Shown: positions 44,921 to 53,514, numbered from the stretch's first letter. The stretch is DNA of 64,000 nucleotides from Candidatus Anammoxibacter sp. (GCA_021777105.1 JAIQZQ010000037.1:1-64000), one strand, 5' to 3'. The notes: generated by a model not told the origin, from the sequence alone. A program made the numbers and translations.

Positions 44921-46289
44921 AACAGTAATAATTAATGTTGTAGGGTTGACTCAGGGATTAATCGGGCTCCACACTCCATTTCTTGCTGAGTGGTCGGGGC
45001 AGGGCGCAGTCTCAACTGTTAAACCGGTTTTGCCCGCCGTTACTTGTTCGATGCAATCAACTTATTTAACCGGTAAACAGCCCTCTGAACATGGTATTGT
45101 AGGCAACGGTTGGTATTACAAAGATGAATGCGAGGTTAAGTTTTGGAAGCAGTCAAATAACCTGGTGTCCGGTAAAAAAATATGGGATACGGCAAAAGAG
45201 ATAGACCCGTCTTTTACTTGCGCTAACATGTTCTGGTGGCATAACATGTATTCAACAGTGGATTATTCAGCCACGCCCAGACCCATCTATGCGGCGGACG
45301 GCAGGAAGTTTCCCGATTGTTATACAAGGCCGACCGGCTTGCGCGACGAGATACAAGCGCGGTTAGGGGTGTTTCCACTTTTTAATTTTTGGGGGCCCAA
45401 CACAGCAATACGCTCTTCTCAATGGATAGCCGACGCCTCAATGATTGTTGAACAAAAATATTCACCAACGCTTACGCTTATATATCTGCCTCACCTTGAC
45501 TATAATCTGCAAAGGGCAGGCCTTGACGATCCGTCAATATCCGTTGATTTAAATGAAATCGACAAGGTTTGCGCCGGCTTGATTCGCTTTTATGAATCAA
45601 AAGGCGCTCAAGTTATTGTGCTTTCTGAATACGGTATTACTAATGTCAACAACCCTGTTTTGATAAATAGAGAGCTTAGAAGAAAAGGGTATATTGCCGC
45701 GCGTAATGAACAGGGACGCGAAGTCCTTGATCCCGGCGCTGGCCGGGCGTTTGCAGTTGTTGATCACCAGATAGCGCACATTTATGTTAATGATAAATCT
45801 AAAACAGGCGAAATCAGGAATCTTATAGAAAATATTAAAGGCGTTGAGCGTGTTTTAGGGGATGATGAAAAAATCAAGTTTCATCTAAACCATTCCAGGT
45901 CCGGTGATTTAATAGCAGTGGCGGATGAATCCTCATGGTTTGCTTATTATTATTGGCTGGATGATAAAAAAGCTCCGGATTTTGCTGATACAGTTGACAT
46001 CCACCGCAAACCTGGATATGATCCAGTTGAACTGTTCCTTAATCCTGAAATACCGCGCCCGAAACTTCAATTTATGATTACATTGCTGAAAAAGAAGTTG
46101 GGTTTTAGGTATTTGATGAACTTTATCCCGCTTGACCCTTTCCTTGTAAAAGGATCTCACGGCCGGCAACCTGACGGAGCGGAAGGTTGCCCTGTTATAA
46201 TTACAAAAAGCAGTGAGCTTCTTCCCGCAAAACAGATTAATGCAACACAAGTGCATGATATTATCCTTGCTCATTTGGCGGGCAAGTGA
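44913..46289 (+). CDS. eboF: EboF-like nucleotide pyrophosphatase/phosphodiesterase (alkaline phosphatase superfamily)
   Basis: 458 residues. 'PAVTCSMQSTYLTGKQPSEHGIVGNGW' contains the Thr nucleophile region; 'IYLPHLDYNLQ', 'VLSEYGIT' and 'VKGSHGR' carry the His/Asp metal ligands of the NPP family. The first motif has Asn ('NVVGLT') rather than the common Asp, which occurs in EboF homologs. No signal peptide. Last gene of the ebo run. Confidence 0.85.
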   Translation: MNKTVIINVVGLTQGLIGLHTPFLAEWSGQGAVSTVKPVLPAVTCSMQSTYLTGKQPSEHGIVGNGWYYKDECEVKFWKQSNNLVSGKKIWDTAKEIDPSFTCANMFWWHNMYSTVDYSATPRPIYAADGRKFPDCYTRPTGLRDEIQARLGVFPLFNFWGPNTAIRSSQWIADASMIVEQKYSPTLTLIYLPHLDYNLQRAGLDDPSISVDLNEIDKVCAGLIRFYESKGAQVIVLSEYGITNVNNPVLINRELRRKGYIAARNEQGREVLDPGAGRAFAVVDHQIAHIYVNDKSKTGEIRNLIENIKGVERVLGDDEKIKFHLNHSRSGDLIAVADESSWFAYYYWLDDKKAPDFADTVDIHRKPGYDPVELFLNPEIPRPKLQFMITLLKKKLGFRYLMNFIPLDPFLVKGSHGRQPDGAEGCPVIITKSSELLPAKQINATQVHDIILAHLAGK

Positions 46290-46322
46290 ATAAAATAATC
46301 AAATTTTAACGAAAGACATAAT

Positions 46323-47057
46323 ATGAAAATAAAAACCGGAAAATTGTTTGCTAACAGCGCTAATTCGAAAAACAAAATCATAAAGCTTATGACCGCGTTA
46401 ATTTTACTGGTCATTATCGCCCCTATGGGTTGCCAATCAGTATCTCATAAGAAAGCGCAAAAAGATAACAACCCCGAATACCAACATCCGCATGGCACCG
46501 CCGGCGCTTCCGGCAACACAAATAAACAAGCCCTTATCAATAGAATAACTAACATAAAATTGATTTCATGGCCTATGCCGGCCACAGGCGAATGTAATGC
46601 CGACCTTGAGGGATCCGTGCCGCCGGCAAAGTTTAAGCTTTCATATCGTGAAAAGGGCAAAGACGCAAAAATAATAGAAAACAATGTTAATGAGTTAATG
46701 CAAAACGGGTGGGAAATTATTACGCGAAGCGAGGGTGGGTATGGTTTTGAAAAACAAGGGGAATTTGTTGAACTTAACTTTGATATTTATGAGGAGTTAA
46801 GCTGCTCATGCAACGATGATTCTGAAAAAAACTCGACTCTGATAAATGTCAAAATTGATTGGAGCTCCGGAGCTCCGCCAATAACAGAGGGTTATATAAT
46901 TAACAAAGGCGCAAGGGATGAGGCCTTCCCTGTTGTAATTAACGGCCGTGTGGCAATTTATGAATTCAGTTTCACTATACCGTTGCCGGCCGGGAATGAA
47001 GGCGGCTGTTCTTCAAAACTACTTGCGGTTTTTAGTCTCTCAAATCCTTTAAAATAA
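46323..47057 (+). CDS. Putative lipoprotein of unknown function
   Basis: 244 residues. After an N-terminal basic stretch and hydrophobic helix, 'VIIAPMGC' resembles a lipobox with an unusual -2/-3 pair, suggesting lipid attachment at Cys about 40. The mature part is hydrophilic, with 'GWEIITRSEGGYGFEKQGEFVELNFDIYEELSCSC' and four or more cysteines. No family recognised. Lies 33 nt after eboF and 6 nt before the PQQ-type propeller gene, so probably in the same transcript. Confidence 0.6.
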   Translation: MKIKTGKLFANSANSKNKIIKLMTALILLVIIAPMGCQSVSHKKAQKDNNPEYQHPHGTAGASGNTNKQALINRITNIKLISWPMPATGECNADLEGSVPPAKFKLSYREKGKDAKIIENNVNELMQNGWEIITRSEGGYGFEKQGEFVELNFDIYEELSCSCNDDSEKNSTLINVKIDWSSGAPPITEGYIINKGARDEAFPVVINGRVAIYEFSFTIPLPAGNEGGCSSKLLAVFSLSNPLK

Positions 47058-47063
47058 ATCAAA

Positions 47064-48455
47064 ATGAAAAACAGAACAAATTATAATACACGCTTTATTA
47101 ATGCCGGTTTTTTCATTGCCATGTTTGGCGTATCATTATTGCTGATATCATCGCCAATATTTGCGAAAGAAATAGAAGATAATAAGGGTTGGCTTTCGCA
47201 CGGTTATGATATAAAGCAGACGAGGCATAACATAGCAGAAGATATTATTACCCCCTCAAATGTTTCTAAATTAAAGAAGCTATGGAGTTTCGAAGCAGAG
47301 TCCGGCATTACCGGCGCTCCCATAGTTTGCAATGAACGAGTATTTATAGGCTCATGGGATGGTTTTGTTTATGCGTTTGATAAAAACAGCGGAGATGTTA
47401 TATGGAAACATGGCGTTGGCGTGCGCGTATATCCGCCGGATCGCAAGTTGGGTATATATGCATCATTGGCAGTATGGAAAAATACCGTTTATATAGCCTG
47501 CGATAGACTTTTGGCTCTTGACAGCGCGACCGGCAAGATTAAATGGGAGCGATATATCGGCAATCCTGAAAAGACGCATGAATACTTCTGGGCGCCGCCG
47601 CTTGTTTATAACAACAGGCTTTATGCCGGTATATCCGCCGGCAGCGAGACGACATCACGGGGCAGGATTGTTTGCGTTAATGCCGGCACAGGAGAGATAT
47701 TGTGGGATTTTTATACTGTTGATAAAGATGTTTCCGGCGGCTCGTTGATAGCTCCGCCGTCTTTTGACGCGCAAACAAACACTCTATATGCCGCTACCGG
47801 CAATCCATTTAACATAATGCCGGGCAATATGGAATATAGCGATAGTTTAATAGCATTAAATGCTAAAAACGGCAAACTTTTATGGGCCGACCAGGTGCAT
47901 AGCCATGATGTTTTAAACCTAGACTTGAATTGCGCGCCAATGCTCATAGACATATCCGGTCGAAAAATAGCGATAGTTGGCGGAAAAGACGGTATTCGCG
48001 CATGGGATTTAAATACACATAAAAGGTTATGGCATCGTCAGGTAACGCCGCCTTTATCATTTGGCGCAAAAGAGGCATTGCCAACAAACGGGCCGGAGGG
48101 CGGCCCTTCGGCAGTTGCGGAAGGTTTGGCGCTTTTTGCCTCAAATAATAATTTGGACAAGACAACGTTAATAGTTGCTATTGATATTGTTTCCGGCAAT
48201 TTACGCTGGTTGCATTCATTGCCGGCTTACCAGTTCGGCCCTATGTCTGTTGCTGGCGGAATTGTGTTTATGGGGCTAACAGACGGGAAAATACGCGGCT
48301 GGAAAATTGACACCGGCGAGTTGTTGTGGGAATCGTCTCAGGAGCAACCATTTGCCGGCGGGCTTTCAATTGCCGATGGAATGCTCTTTGCCGGCACGGG
48401 AGCCGGCGAGTTTTTGCCGGGCAATCAATTGATCGCTTTCGGGTTGGGGAAATAA
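47064..48455 (+). CDS. Exported PQQ-binding-like beta-propeller protein
   Basis: 463 residues with signal peptide ('LLLISSPIFAKE'). Repeated blades 'VFIGSWDGFVYAFDKNSGDVIWKH', 'LLALDSATGKIKWE', 'IVCVNAGTGEILWDF' and 'LIALNAKNGKLLWA' carry the GxLxW-type quinoprotein motif. Shorter than classical alcohol dehydrogenases (~600) and lacking an obvious catalytic Asp-vicinal Cys pair, so it may bind PQQ or only protein partners. Counterpart of the propeller at 54877-56646. Ends 5 bp before a convergent gene. Confidence 0.85.
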   Translation: MKNRTNYNTRFINAGFFIAMFGVSLLLISSPIFAKEIEDNKGWLSHGYDIKQTRHNIAEDIITPSNVSKLKKLWSFEAESGITGAPIVCNERVFIGSWDGFVYAFDKNSGDVIWKHGVGVRVYPPDRKLGIYASLAVWKNTVYIACDRLLALDSATGKIKWERYIGNPEKTHEYFWAPPLVYNNRLYAGISAGSETTSRGRIVCVNAGTGEILWDFYTVDKDVSGGSLIAPPSFDAQTNTLYAATGNPFNIMPGNMEYSDSLIALNAKNGKLLWADQVHSHDVLNLDLNCAPMLIDISGRKIAIVGGKDGIRAWDLNTHKRLWHRQVTPPLSFGAKEALPTNGPEGGPSAVAEGLALFASNNNLDKTTLIVAIDIVSGNLRWLHSLPAYQFGPMSVAGGIVFMGLTDGKIRGWKIDTGELLWESSQEQPFAGGLSIADGMLFAGTGAGEFLPGNQLIAFGLGK

Positions 48456-48460
48456 TTTAC

Positions 48461-49135
48461 CTATTCTGTCACGCCGTTCTTTCGTTTATTTACCATATTA
48501 ACAAGCAAGTAAACGCCGAAACCAATGCCAGGCAAAACAAGAGCTACGATTATGGGCATGCCGATGTTTGAGACATCCTGTTTTCCCATTGAACCGAAAT
48601 AAGCGTATACCGCGCAGACCGGTATTGTGGCAGCCGATGTATATATGATAAATCTTCTAAACGGCATTGGGCTAAGCCCGGCAAGACAGCTAATTATTTC
48701 AGTAAGCAACGGCACTGAGCGGCTCAATAAAATAGCCCAGATACCATGAGTTTCAAAAAAATGTTTTATACGTTCAACATCTCTTTTCCCCGTGATCTTT
48801 TCAAAAAAACTTTTCCCTGATACCCGGCATAACCAGAAACCGAGAATCGCGGAACCCAATGAACCGGAAATATTTATTGCCATACCCCAGAAAAAACCGG
48901 TAAACAACCCTGATAACGTCATAACAAGACTTGATGGAGTTGGCAAAAACAGGTCAACTATCAACAGGCCTGCGGAAACAACGCCAAAAACCACAAGTCC
49001 GCCGGAGCTATTTTTCAATCCTTCCATCCAACCGGTCACAACGGCATTGTCCATAATACCCATGGATTTAGCCACAAAAAATGTAGCCATAAATATTATG
49101 AACAGGGTTAATACAAATCCGATAATTGACTTCAC
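48461..49135 (-). CDS. VTT-domain (TVP38/TMEM64-like) membrane protein
   Basis: 224 residues, about six membrane helices. 'LPTPSSLVMTLSGLFTGFFWGMAINISGSLGSAILGFWLCRVSG' and 'FFETHGIWAILLSRSVPLLTEIISCLAGLSPM' are the VTT/DedA-like signature (re-entrant helices, Gly-rich). Likely lipid scramblase-like or transport role. The listed start is GTG 49135; an internal ATG about 16 residues later is possible. Confidence 0.8.
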   Translation of the reverse strand: MKSIIGFVLTLFIIFMATFFVAKSMGIMDNAVVTGWMEGLKNSSGGLVVFGVVSAGLLIVDLFLPTPSSLVMTLSGLFTGFFWGMAINISGSLGSAILGFWLCRVSGKSFFEKITGKRDVERIKHFFETHGIWAILLSRSVPLLTEIISCLAGLSPMPFRRFIIYTSAATIPVCAVYAYFGSMGKQDVSNIGMPIIVALVLPGIGFGVYLLVNMVNKRKNGVTE

Positions 49136-49388
49136 TGAAATTTAGATCCAAATTATAAATTTTAAGCGCCACTCGCCATCCATCAGCGCCGTTTATCAAA
49201 GCGTGGGCAATAACATAATTGCCGAACCATAATCCTGATTCGCCGGGCGCTCCAATCATGAGAGGAGCGCAATTCTTGTAACATTTCGGAACATTATTAT
49301 CTAATTCACATGCATCGTCAAGACTATTCCTGAAAACAGACTTGACGGGCGCGAAGCCCATAACGGTCAAACTATAGAGCTCCCGCAT
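49068..49388 (-). CDS. Hypothetical protein overlapping the VTT gene
   Basis: 106-residue frame, overlapping the VTT start by 68 bp. It has 'MGFAPVKSVFRNSLDDACELDNNVPKCYKNCAPLMIG', three Cys, and no recognised motif. The last ~20 residues lie over the VTT coding frame. May be a real small gene, a 5' remnant, or spurious. Confidence 0.3.
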   Translation of the reverse strand: MRELYSLTVMGFAPVKSVFRNSLDDACELDNNVPKCYKNCAPLMIGAPGESGLWFGNYVIAHALINGADGWRVALKIYNLDLNFSEVNYRICINPVHNIYGYIFCG

Positions 49389-50275
49389 AAACTTAAATTT
49401 TTAAAATCAAAAGCGATTTAAGCCACAAATACACAAAGGCACGAAGAAAAACAAAAACTTTGAGACTCTTTAAAGGTTTTGAAATTTGTAAAATGCAGAT
49501 GCAATGTTAATGTTTGCGCTTTTAGACACATCTCTCCTGTTGGAGCTAGGTTGTGCTTCGCTCTATAAAAAATTAACGAGGTTTTACCTCAATACCAGCC
49601 CTTTGAATGTGAACGGGATTGTCTTAACTTGGATACAAAACGACTTCCAAATAATGTAGTGTAGGCGCGGCCCCGCGCCGTGACAGGCAAGTAAATCCTA
49701 TACGTTGAACATTAAGTAATCATGCGTTGAAATCGCTTGTAAATTGCATCCCGCAAAATTGAAAATATCTTCCTCTGTTATTTTTGAGTGCCCATTAGAT
49801 TTTGCTTTTAATTGATAGACGCGTTTCATGCTTATCCGCCAAGCTTTCCGCACTTTATCTACTGCTTTTCTGCTTTTCAGCCTTTATAGCTCTTAATCCG
49901 CGCAAATCCGCGTCATCCGTGCCATCCGCGTTCTATGCTTTTGCTTTTTTTGCTATGAGTTTATGCTGAGTAATTACGAAGCGCTCTTTTCTTTGCGTTT
50001 AATCCGTGAAAATCCGCGTTATCAGTGTCATCTGCGTTCTATGCTTTTGCTTCCGCGCTTTTTATGGCAACTGCCAACCGCAAATTGCAAACTGTTAACT
50101 GCCAACTGTTTACCGCTTAGCCCTGAGTTTATGCTGAGTAATTACGAAGCGCTCTTGCGCTCGCTTTGAGTTCACTTTTGTTATTTTTTTTTGTAAAAAT
50201 ATAGAAATACAACTCGTTATCTGATATTGTAAAAGTGTGCTTTAATTTACAATAAAAAACAATAAAGGTGATTTT
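49389..50275. repeat. Repeat-rich intergenic region (families E, I and degenerate words)
   Basis: 49595-49785 is a truncated family E copy in inverse orientation to 32956-33214, starting at the CCAGCCCTTTGAA end. 49860-50120 is made of drifting 'AATCCGCG/ATCCGTG' and 'GCAAACTGC/CCAACTG' words. Repeat I (TGAGTTTATGCTGAGTAATT ACGAAGCG) occurs at 49956-49983 and 50124-50151. No gene. Confidence 0.6.
50226..50253. promoter_or_regulatory. Inverted repeat before the vapBC-like pair (candidate operator)
   Basis: ATTGTAAA and TTTACAAT are perfect complements 12 nt apart, ending 22 nt before the antitoxin ATG. Typical placement for autoregulation by a toxin-antitoxin complex. Confidence 0.5.
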
Positions 50276-50500
50276 ATGCTATCAGTCAAAGGTATATACG
50301 AAGATGGAAAAGTAAAACTTCTTGAGGAAATTCCAAACACTAAACGAGTCAAGGTCATTGTAACTATTTTGGATAAAGAAGAAGCCGATCAGGAAGAGCC
50401 GGATCCTGAATTGTTTGATGATTTAGTAGGTTCTATATCTGTTCGTGAGGATGGAGCGATAAATCACGATCAATATATTCTTTCTGAAAGGCGCGCATGA
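50276..50500 (+). CDS. VapB-type antitoxin (DUF2281-like)
   Basis: 74 residues. 'LSVKGIYEDGKVKLLEEIPNTKRVKVIVTILD' is the short beta-rich N-terminus of DUF2281/AF2212-type antitoxins; the acidic C-terminal half would neutralise the toxin. AAAGGTG is the ribosome binding site. The stop overlaps the PIN toxin start (ATGA-type, 50497-50500). Confidence 0.75.
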   Translation: MLSVKGIYEDGKVKLLEEIPNTKRVKVIVTILDKEEADQEEPDPELFDDLVGSISVREDGAINHDQYILSERRA

Positions 50501-50922
50501 AAGAACAGGTATTTGTAGACTCTAGCTTCTGGATTGCCTTACTTGACCAAAAGGATCAGAACCACTCAATTGCAAGAGATCACATAAAGGCGTTGCTGCA
50601 AAACTATCGCATTCGGCTATCCGATTTCATTGTTTTTGAGACAATGACATATTTAAACTGTTCCATTAAAAGACACGACTTAGCCTTAACATTTCTCAGA
50701 AAAACTGAATCTCCAGGCATTTCAGTGATTAACGTTGATGAAACAATTAAAAGCAAATCAGTAGAATGGTTTAAAAAATACCCTGGCAATAATTTAAGCA
50801 TTACAGATTGCGCTAGTTTTGTTCTAATGAAATCACACGCAATTCCATTCTATGCTGGATTTGACAAGCATTTCAAGGAGATGGGGTTGTTGGACGTTTT
50901 TACTCATATGCGCATTGATTGA
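50497..50922 (+). CDS. VapC-type PIN-domain ribonuclease toxin
   Basis: 141 residues. Catalytic acids: Asp8 in 'FVDSSFWIALLD', Glu in 'VFETMTYL', Asp in 'LSITDCASFVLM' and Asp in 'AGFDKHFKEMGL'. A complete PIN domain that cuts RNA; partner antitoxin is translationally coupled upstream. Different subfamily from the PIN gene at 33793. Confidence 0.85.
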   Translation: MKEQVFVDSSFWIALLDQKDQNHSIARDHIKALLQNYRIRLSDFIVFETMTYLNCSIKRHDLALTFLRKTESPGISVINVDETIKSKSVEWFKKYPGNNLSITDCASFVLMKSHAIPFYAGFDKHFKEMGLLDVFTHMRID

Positions 50923-51443
50923 CATAAAAAGCATATCTCCCTGTTTTTATTTTATATAAACAGGCTAATAATAGAGCCCTGATTTTAAAAACGCAAGTAC
51001 CCATAAACACTGTTCCATCTCAAATAAATACTTAAAAATTCTCAATTTTTACCACAACTCTAATTCTCTTCAAACTTTAGCACACTTTAGTCACTGCTTC
51101 ACCAGCTTTCTGCAAACCGTAAACAGCCTTCCTGCTTTTAAATTTTACCGATCACCTAATACCTATAACCGATTACCTCGTTTTCGCCTTGCGCTCTGCT
51201 CTTTGCGTTTAATCCGTGAAAATCCGCGTTATCCGTGTCAACCGCGTTCTATGCTTTTGCTACTGCGCTTTTTATGCCAACTGCAAACCGCAAATTGCAA
51301 ACTGATATACTGCCAACCGTAAACAGTCTCCCTGCTTTTAAATTTTACCGATTACCTAAGACCTAAACTCGTCTAAATTATTTCCGAGCCTTAGGTCTTT
51401 TTTTTTGGTTCCATCATAAGCAACAGAAAAATTAATTTGCAAT
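50923..51443. repeat. Degenerate word tract and family A fragment
   Basis: 51090-51360 repeats phrases of the tract at 49860-50120 in almost the same order ('CCGTGAAAATCCGCGTTATC', 'CGCGTTCTATGCTTTTGC', 'GCAAACCGCAAATTGCAAAC'). TAAATTATTTCCGAGCCTTA (51374-51393) is a family A end. No gene. Confidence 0.5.
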
Positions 51444-51498
51444 TTGACAATCCGGTTGTCATATAGTATATTTAAGTCAGTTGGCAACTTGGTTGTCA
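51444..51498 (+). promoter_or_regulatory. Sigma-70-type promoter with two MarR-type operators
   Basis: -35 TTGACA (51444-51449), 17-bp spacer, -10 TATATT (51467-51472). The palindrome TGACAA-N5-TTGTCA (51445-51461) sits over the -35; a second site TGGCAA-N5-TTGTCA (51482-51498) has the same spacing, 37 bp downstream. Binding of the encoded MarR protein here would block its own transcription. Confidence 0.7.
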
Positions 51499-51528
51499 TA
51501 TTTAAATTGAACCAAAGGAGGAGGTTGT

Positions 51529-52026
51529 ATGGTAAAACTAAAAACAGGAAAGAAGGAAGGGAACCAAAAGATCGCTCATGAATCCTTAAAAGTATTCCAT
51601 ATTTTATCAAATGCGACTAACTTGTTTCATCACAGTCTTAAAGAGGCTGCACAGCAGATTCATGGCGAAGGCGAGTTATCTGACCCAAGACGCTCTATCT
51701 TGATGTCTTTGCATAGATTTGGTTCTCGGACAGTTCCCAAAATGGCCCATGAGAGGAAGGTCTCCCGTCAGAATATTCAAAAGATCGTTAATGTCCTTTT
51801 AGAAAATAAACTTGTTGAGTTTTCTGATAATCCAGACCATAAAAGATCAAGACTCATAGAGCTGACTAAAAAGGGACATAATCTTGTAGAAACCATGAAT
51901 CAGAATGAAGCAAAAATCATGACACAGGCAAAGCTGGATGTAAGCAATAAAGACATGCTGGATGCGGCTAAAGTTCTAAGCTCAATTAGTGAAGGTTTAA
52001 AAAGAATATTAATAAAATTAGAATAA
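51529..52026 (+). CDS. MarR-family transcriptional regulator
   Basis: 165 residues with a winged helix: 'LSDPRRSILMSLHRFGSRTVPKMAHERKVSRQNIQKIVNVLLENKLVEFSDNPDHKRSRLIELTKKG', flanked by dimerisation helices. Excellent ribosome binding site AAAGGAGGAGG. Likely represses its own promoter through the twin operators upstream; the downstream Spy-like gene (24 nt) shares the transcript, pointing to response to envelope or metal stress. Confidence 0.9.
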   Translation: MVKLKTGKKEGNQKIAHESLKVFHILSNATNLFHHSLKEAAQQIHGEGELSDPRRSILMSLHRFGSRTVPKMAHERKVSRQNIQKIVNVLLENKLVEFSDNPDHKRSRLIELTKKGHNLVETMNQNEAKIMTQAKLDVSNKDMLDAAKVLSSISEGLKRILIKLE

Positions 52027-52050
52027 AAAAAGGAACAAGGAGGAAATAAA

Positions 52051-52518
52051 ATGAAATGTAAAAGAAGTGGAAAATTTTTCAAAAAACTGACAGTTATTGT
52101 TATTTTAATAATAGGTGTAGTAACTATGTATTGGACTTTTTGTGGCGCTCACGAGAAGGGGGCTTCGAGGTTTGTAAATTCTATTTCCAATAAGCTTGAT
52201 CTTTCTGAAGAACAAAAAAACCAACTTGTACTTTTGAATGACAAGGTTTTTACAGGTAAAGAGGAAATCGAGGCAAGCCGCAGTAATCTCAGAATAGATT
52301 TCTTGGAGCTTGTGGCAAGAAATGAGTTGAGCGAAGACAAATTACTTCAGCTAATAGAACCTTTGCATCAGCAGCTTGATTCCATGGCGCCCCAAATCAT
52401 AAAAAAAATCGTGGCTTTTAATGCAAGTTTGAATGATGAACAGCGAGAAAAGCTAGTTGATGAAATTCACAACCATTCAAATAGGGGGCAGTCCAAGGTT
52501 TTTTTCAACAAGCATTAG
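52051..52518 (+). CDS. Spy/CpxP-like periplasmic protein
   Basis: 155 residues with an N-terminal membrane/signal helix ('LTVIVILIIGVVTMYWTFCGA') and a helical mature part with two LTxxQ-like motifs, 'LDLSEEQKNQL' and 'LNDEQREKL'. The family acts as envelope chaperone or sensor inhibitor, often tied to metal stress. AAGGAGGAAAT precedes the ATG. Second gene of the MarR operon. Confidence 0.75.
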   Translation: MKCKRSGKFFKKLTVIVILIIGVVTMYWTFCGAHEKGASRFVNSISNKLDLSEEQKNQLVLLNDKVFTGKEEIEASRSNLRIDFLELVARNELSEDKLLQLIEPLHQQLDSMAPQIIKKIVAFNASLNDEQREKLVDEIHNHSNRGQSKVFFNKH

Positions 52519-52697
52519 ATAGTGTTTTCAATAAAACTAACTCTTCTAAATATCTGGAGAGTGATGAGTTCTCAAGGTAATGCATAGCCATAAGCATGGC
52601 GTTTGTGTTTTATACGAAATTTCTGCAAGGCAAAGGTTTTTACCTGCCCTTGAGAAATTAAGCCGCTTTATTTTTTTATGTCAAATAGAGTATTGTC
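52519..52697. other. Spacer after the MarR/Spy operon
   Basis: TTCTCAAGG (about 52570) and CCCTTGAGAA (about 52655) are distant complements that could fold a ~95-nt structure. No gene. Confidence 0.3.
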
Positions 52698-53172
52698 ATC
52701 TAGCGAGGGTAGGGGACGGCTTTAGCCCATAGGTGTTAGGTTAAGATTTAAATATTTGCCGCCTGTAAATGATTAAATCGCTCTTTCAGGGCTGATATTG
52801 CATATTATATTCAAACCCAGGGCGTTGCCCTGGGCTATATTAACCCCGCCCTTTCAGGGCTACCTAAGTTTCAACGTATTGATAAAAAAATATACAATTT
52901 CAAGCCCCAACGGGGCGGCCTTAATATAGCCTGGGGCAACGCCCTAGGTATTAAATGTTATTTTAATTTAGCCCTGAAAGGGCGATTTAAGCTCTTACGC
53001 TCTGTTTCTGATGTTTGGAGCTAAAGCTTAACCTAACACCTATGGGCTTTAGCCTCCCTATCATAAACGCTGGAATTAACACTTTGCGCTCGTGTTCAAT
53101 GATGTAATTCTCAATCGTAATAGTCTTTAAATGAATTTTAATAAGGGCGACTAAAGTCAGCCCCTACCCTCG
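52698..53172. repeat. Large nested inverted repeat (family F)
   Basis: Left arm GGCTTTAGCCCATAGGTGTT AGGTTAAG (52718-52745) and right arm (53027-53054) match over 28 bp with two differences. Inside them are smaller paired arms (CTTTCAGGGCT/AGCCCTGAAAG, CCCAGGGCGTTGCCCTGGG and ATAGCCTGGGGCAACGCCCT). An outer phrase GCGAGGGTAGGGG (52703) mirrors CCCCTACCCTCG (53161-53172). A decayed piece is at 63300-63352. No ORF. Confidence 0.65.
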
Positions 53173-53242
53173 GTGTAAGATAAGAACTTATCACTCTCTA
53201 GTAAATATGTAAATAAGAAAAACCAATAAAGGGGATGAATAG

Positions 53243-53385
53243 ATGGCAACTGTTATAGAACATTATGCTTAAGTACTCTCAGATGTATATTCATGGATGT
53301 TTGGTGGATTTGCAGAACAATTAGGGTCACATCTAAAAACTAAAGTATTGAGAATTGAAAATAAAGGGATTGAAATGAGCACATA
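53243..53385 (+). pseudogene. Decayed start of a SAM-dependent methyltransferase gene
   Basis: ATG 53243, with AAAGGGG upstream, reads MATVIEHYA, a TAA stop, then 'VLSDVYSWMFGGFAEQLGSHLKTK' in the same frame. 'YSWMFGGF' after 'IEHY' is typical of the N-terminus of a class I methyltransferase family. The SAM-binding motif is absent downstream, so only the 5' end remains. Confidence 0.5.
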
Positions 53386-53514
53386 ATGATAAGCAATTAC
53401 GAGTAGAATATTCAGGAGCGTTTGAGCATGTTTATGGCAGAGGGGTAACCTAAGAGGGGAAATATTTAGTCGGTAAAAAAAAGACATATAAAATACTTTA
53501 TTTTTTACATGGTA

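Noticed and set aside
47064..48455. Quinoprotein alcohol dehydrogenase
   Set aside because: Too short and without visible catalytic Asp and vicinal Cys pair; only propeller blades can be claimed.
49963..50169. 68-residue frame beginning 'MLSNYEALFSL'
   Set aside because: It is read out of repeat I and the degenerate word tract; the same words recur out of frame elsewhere.
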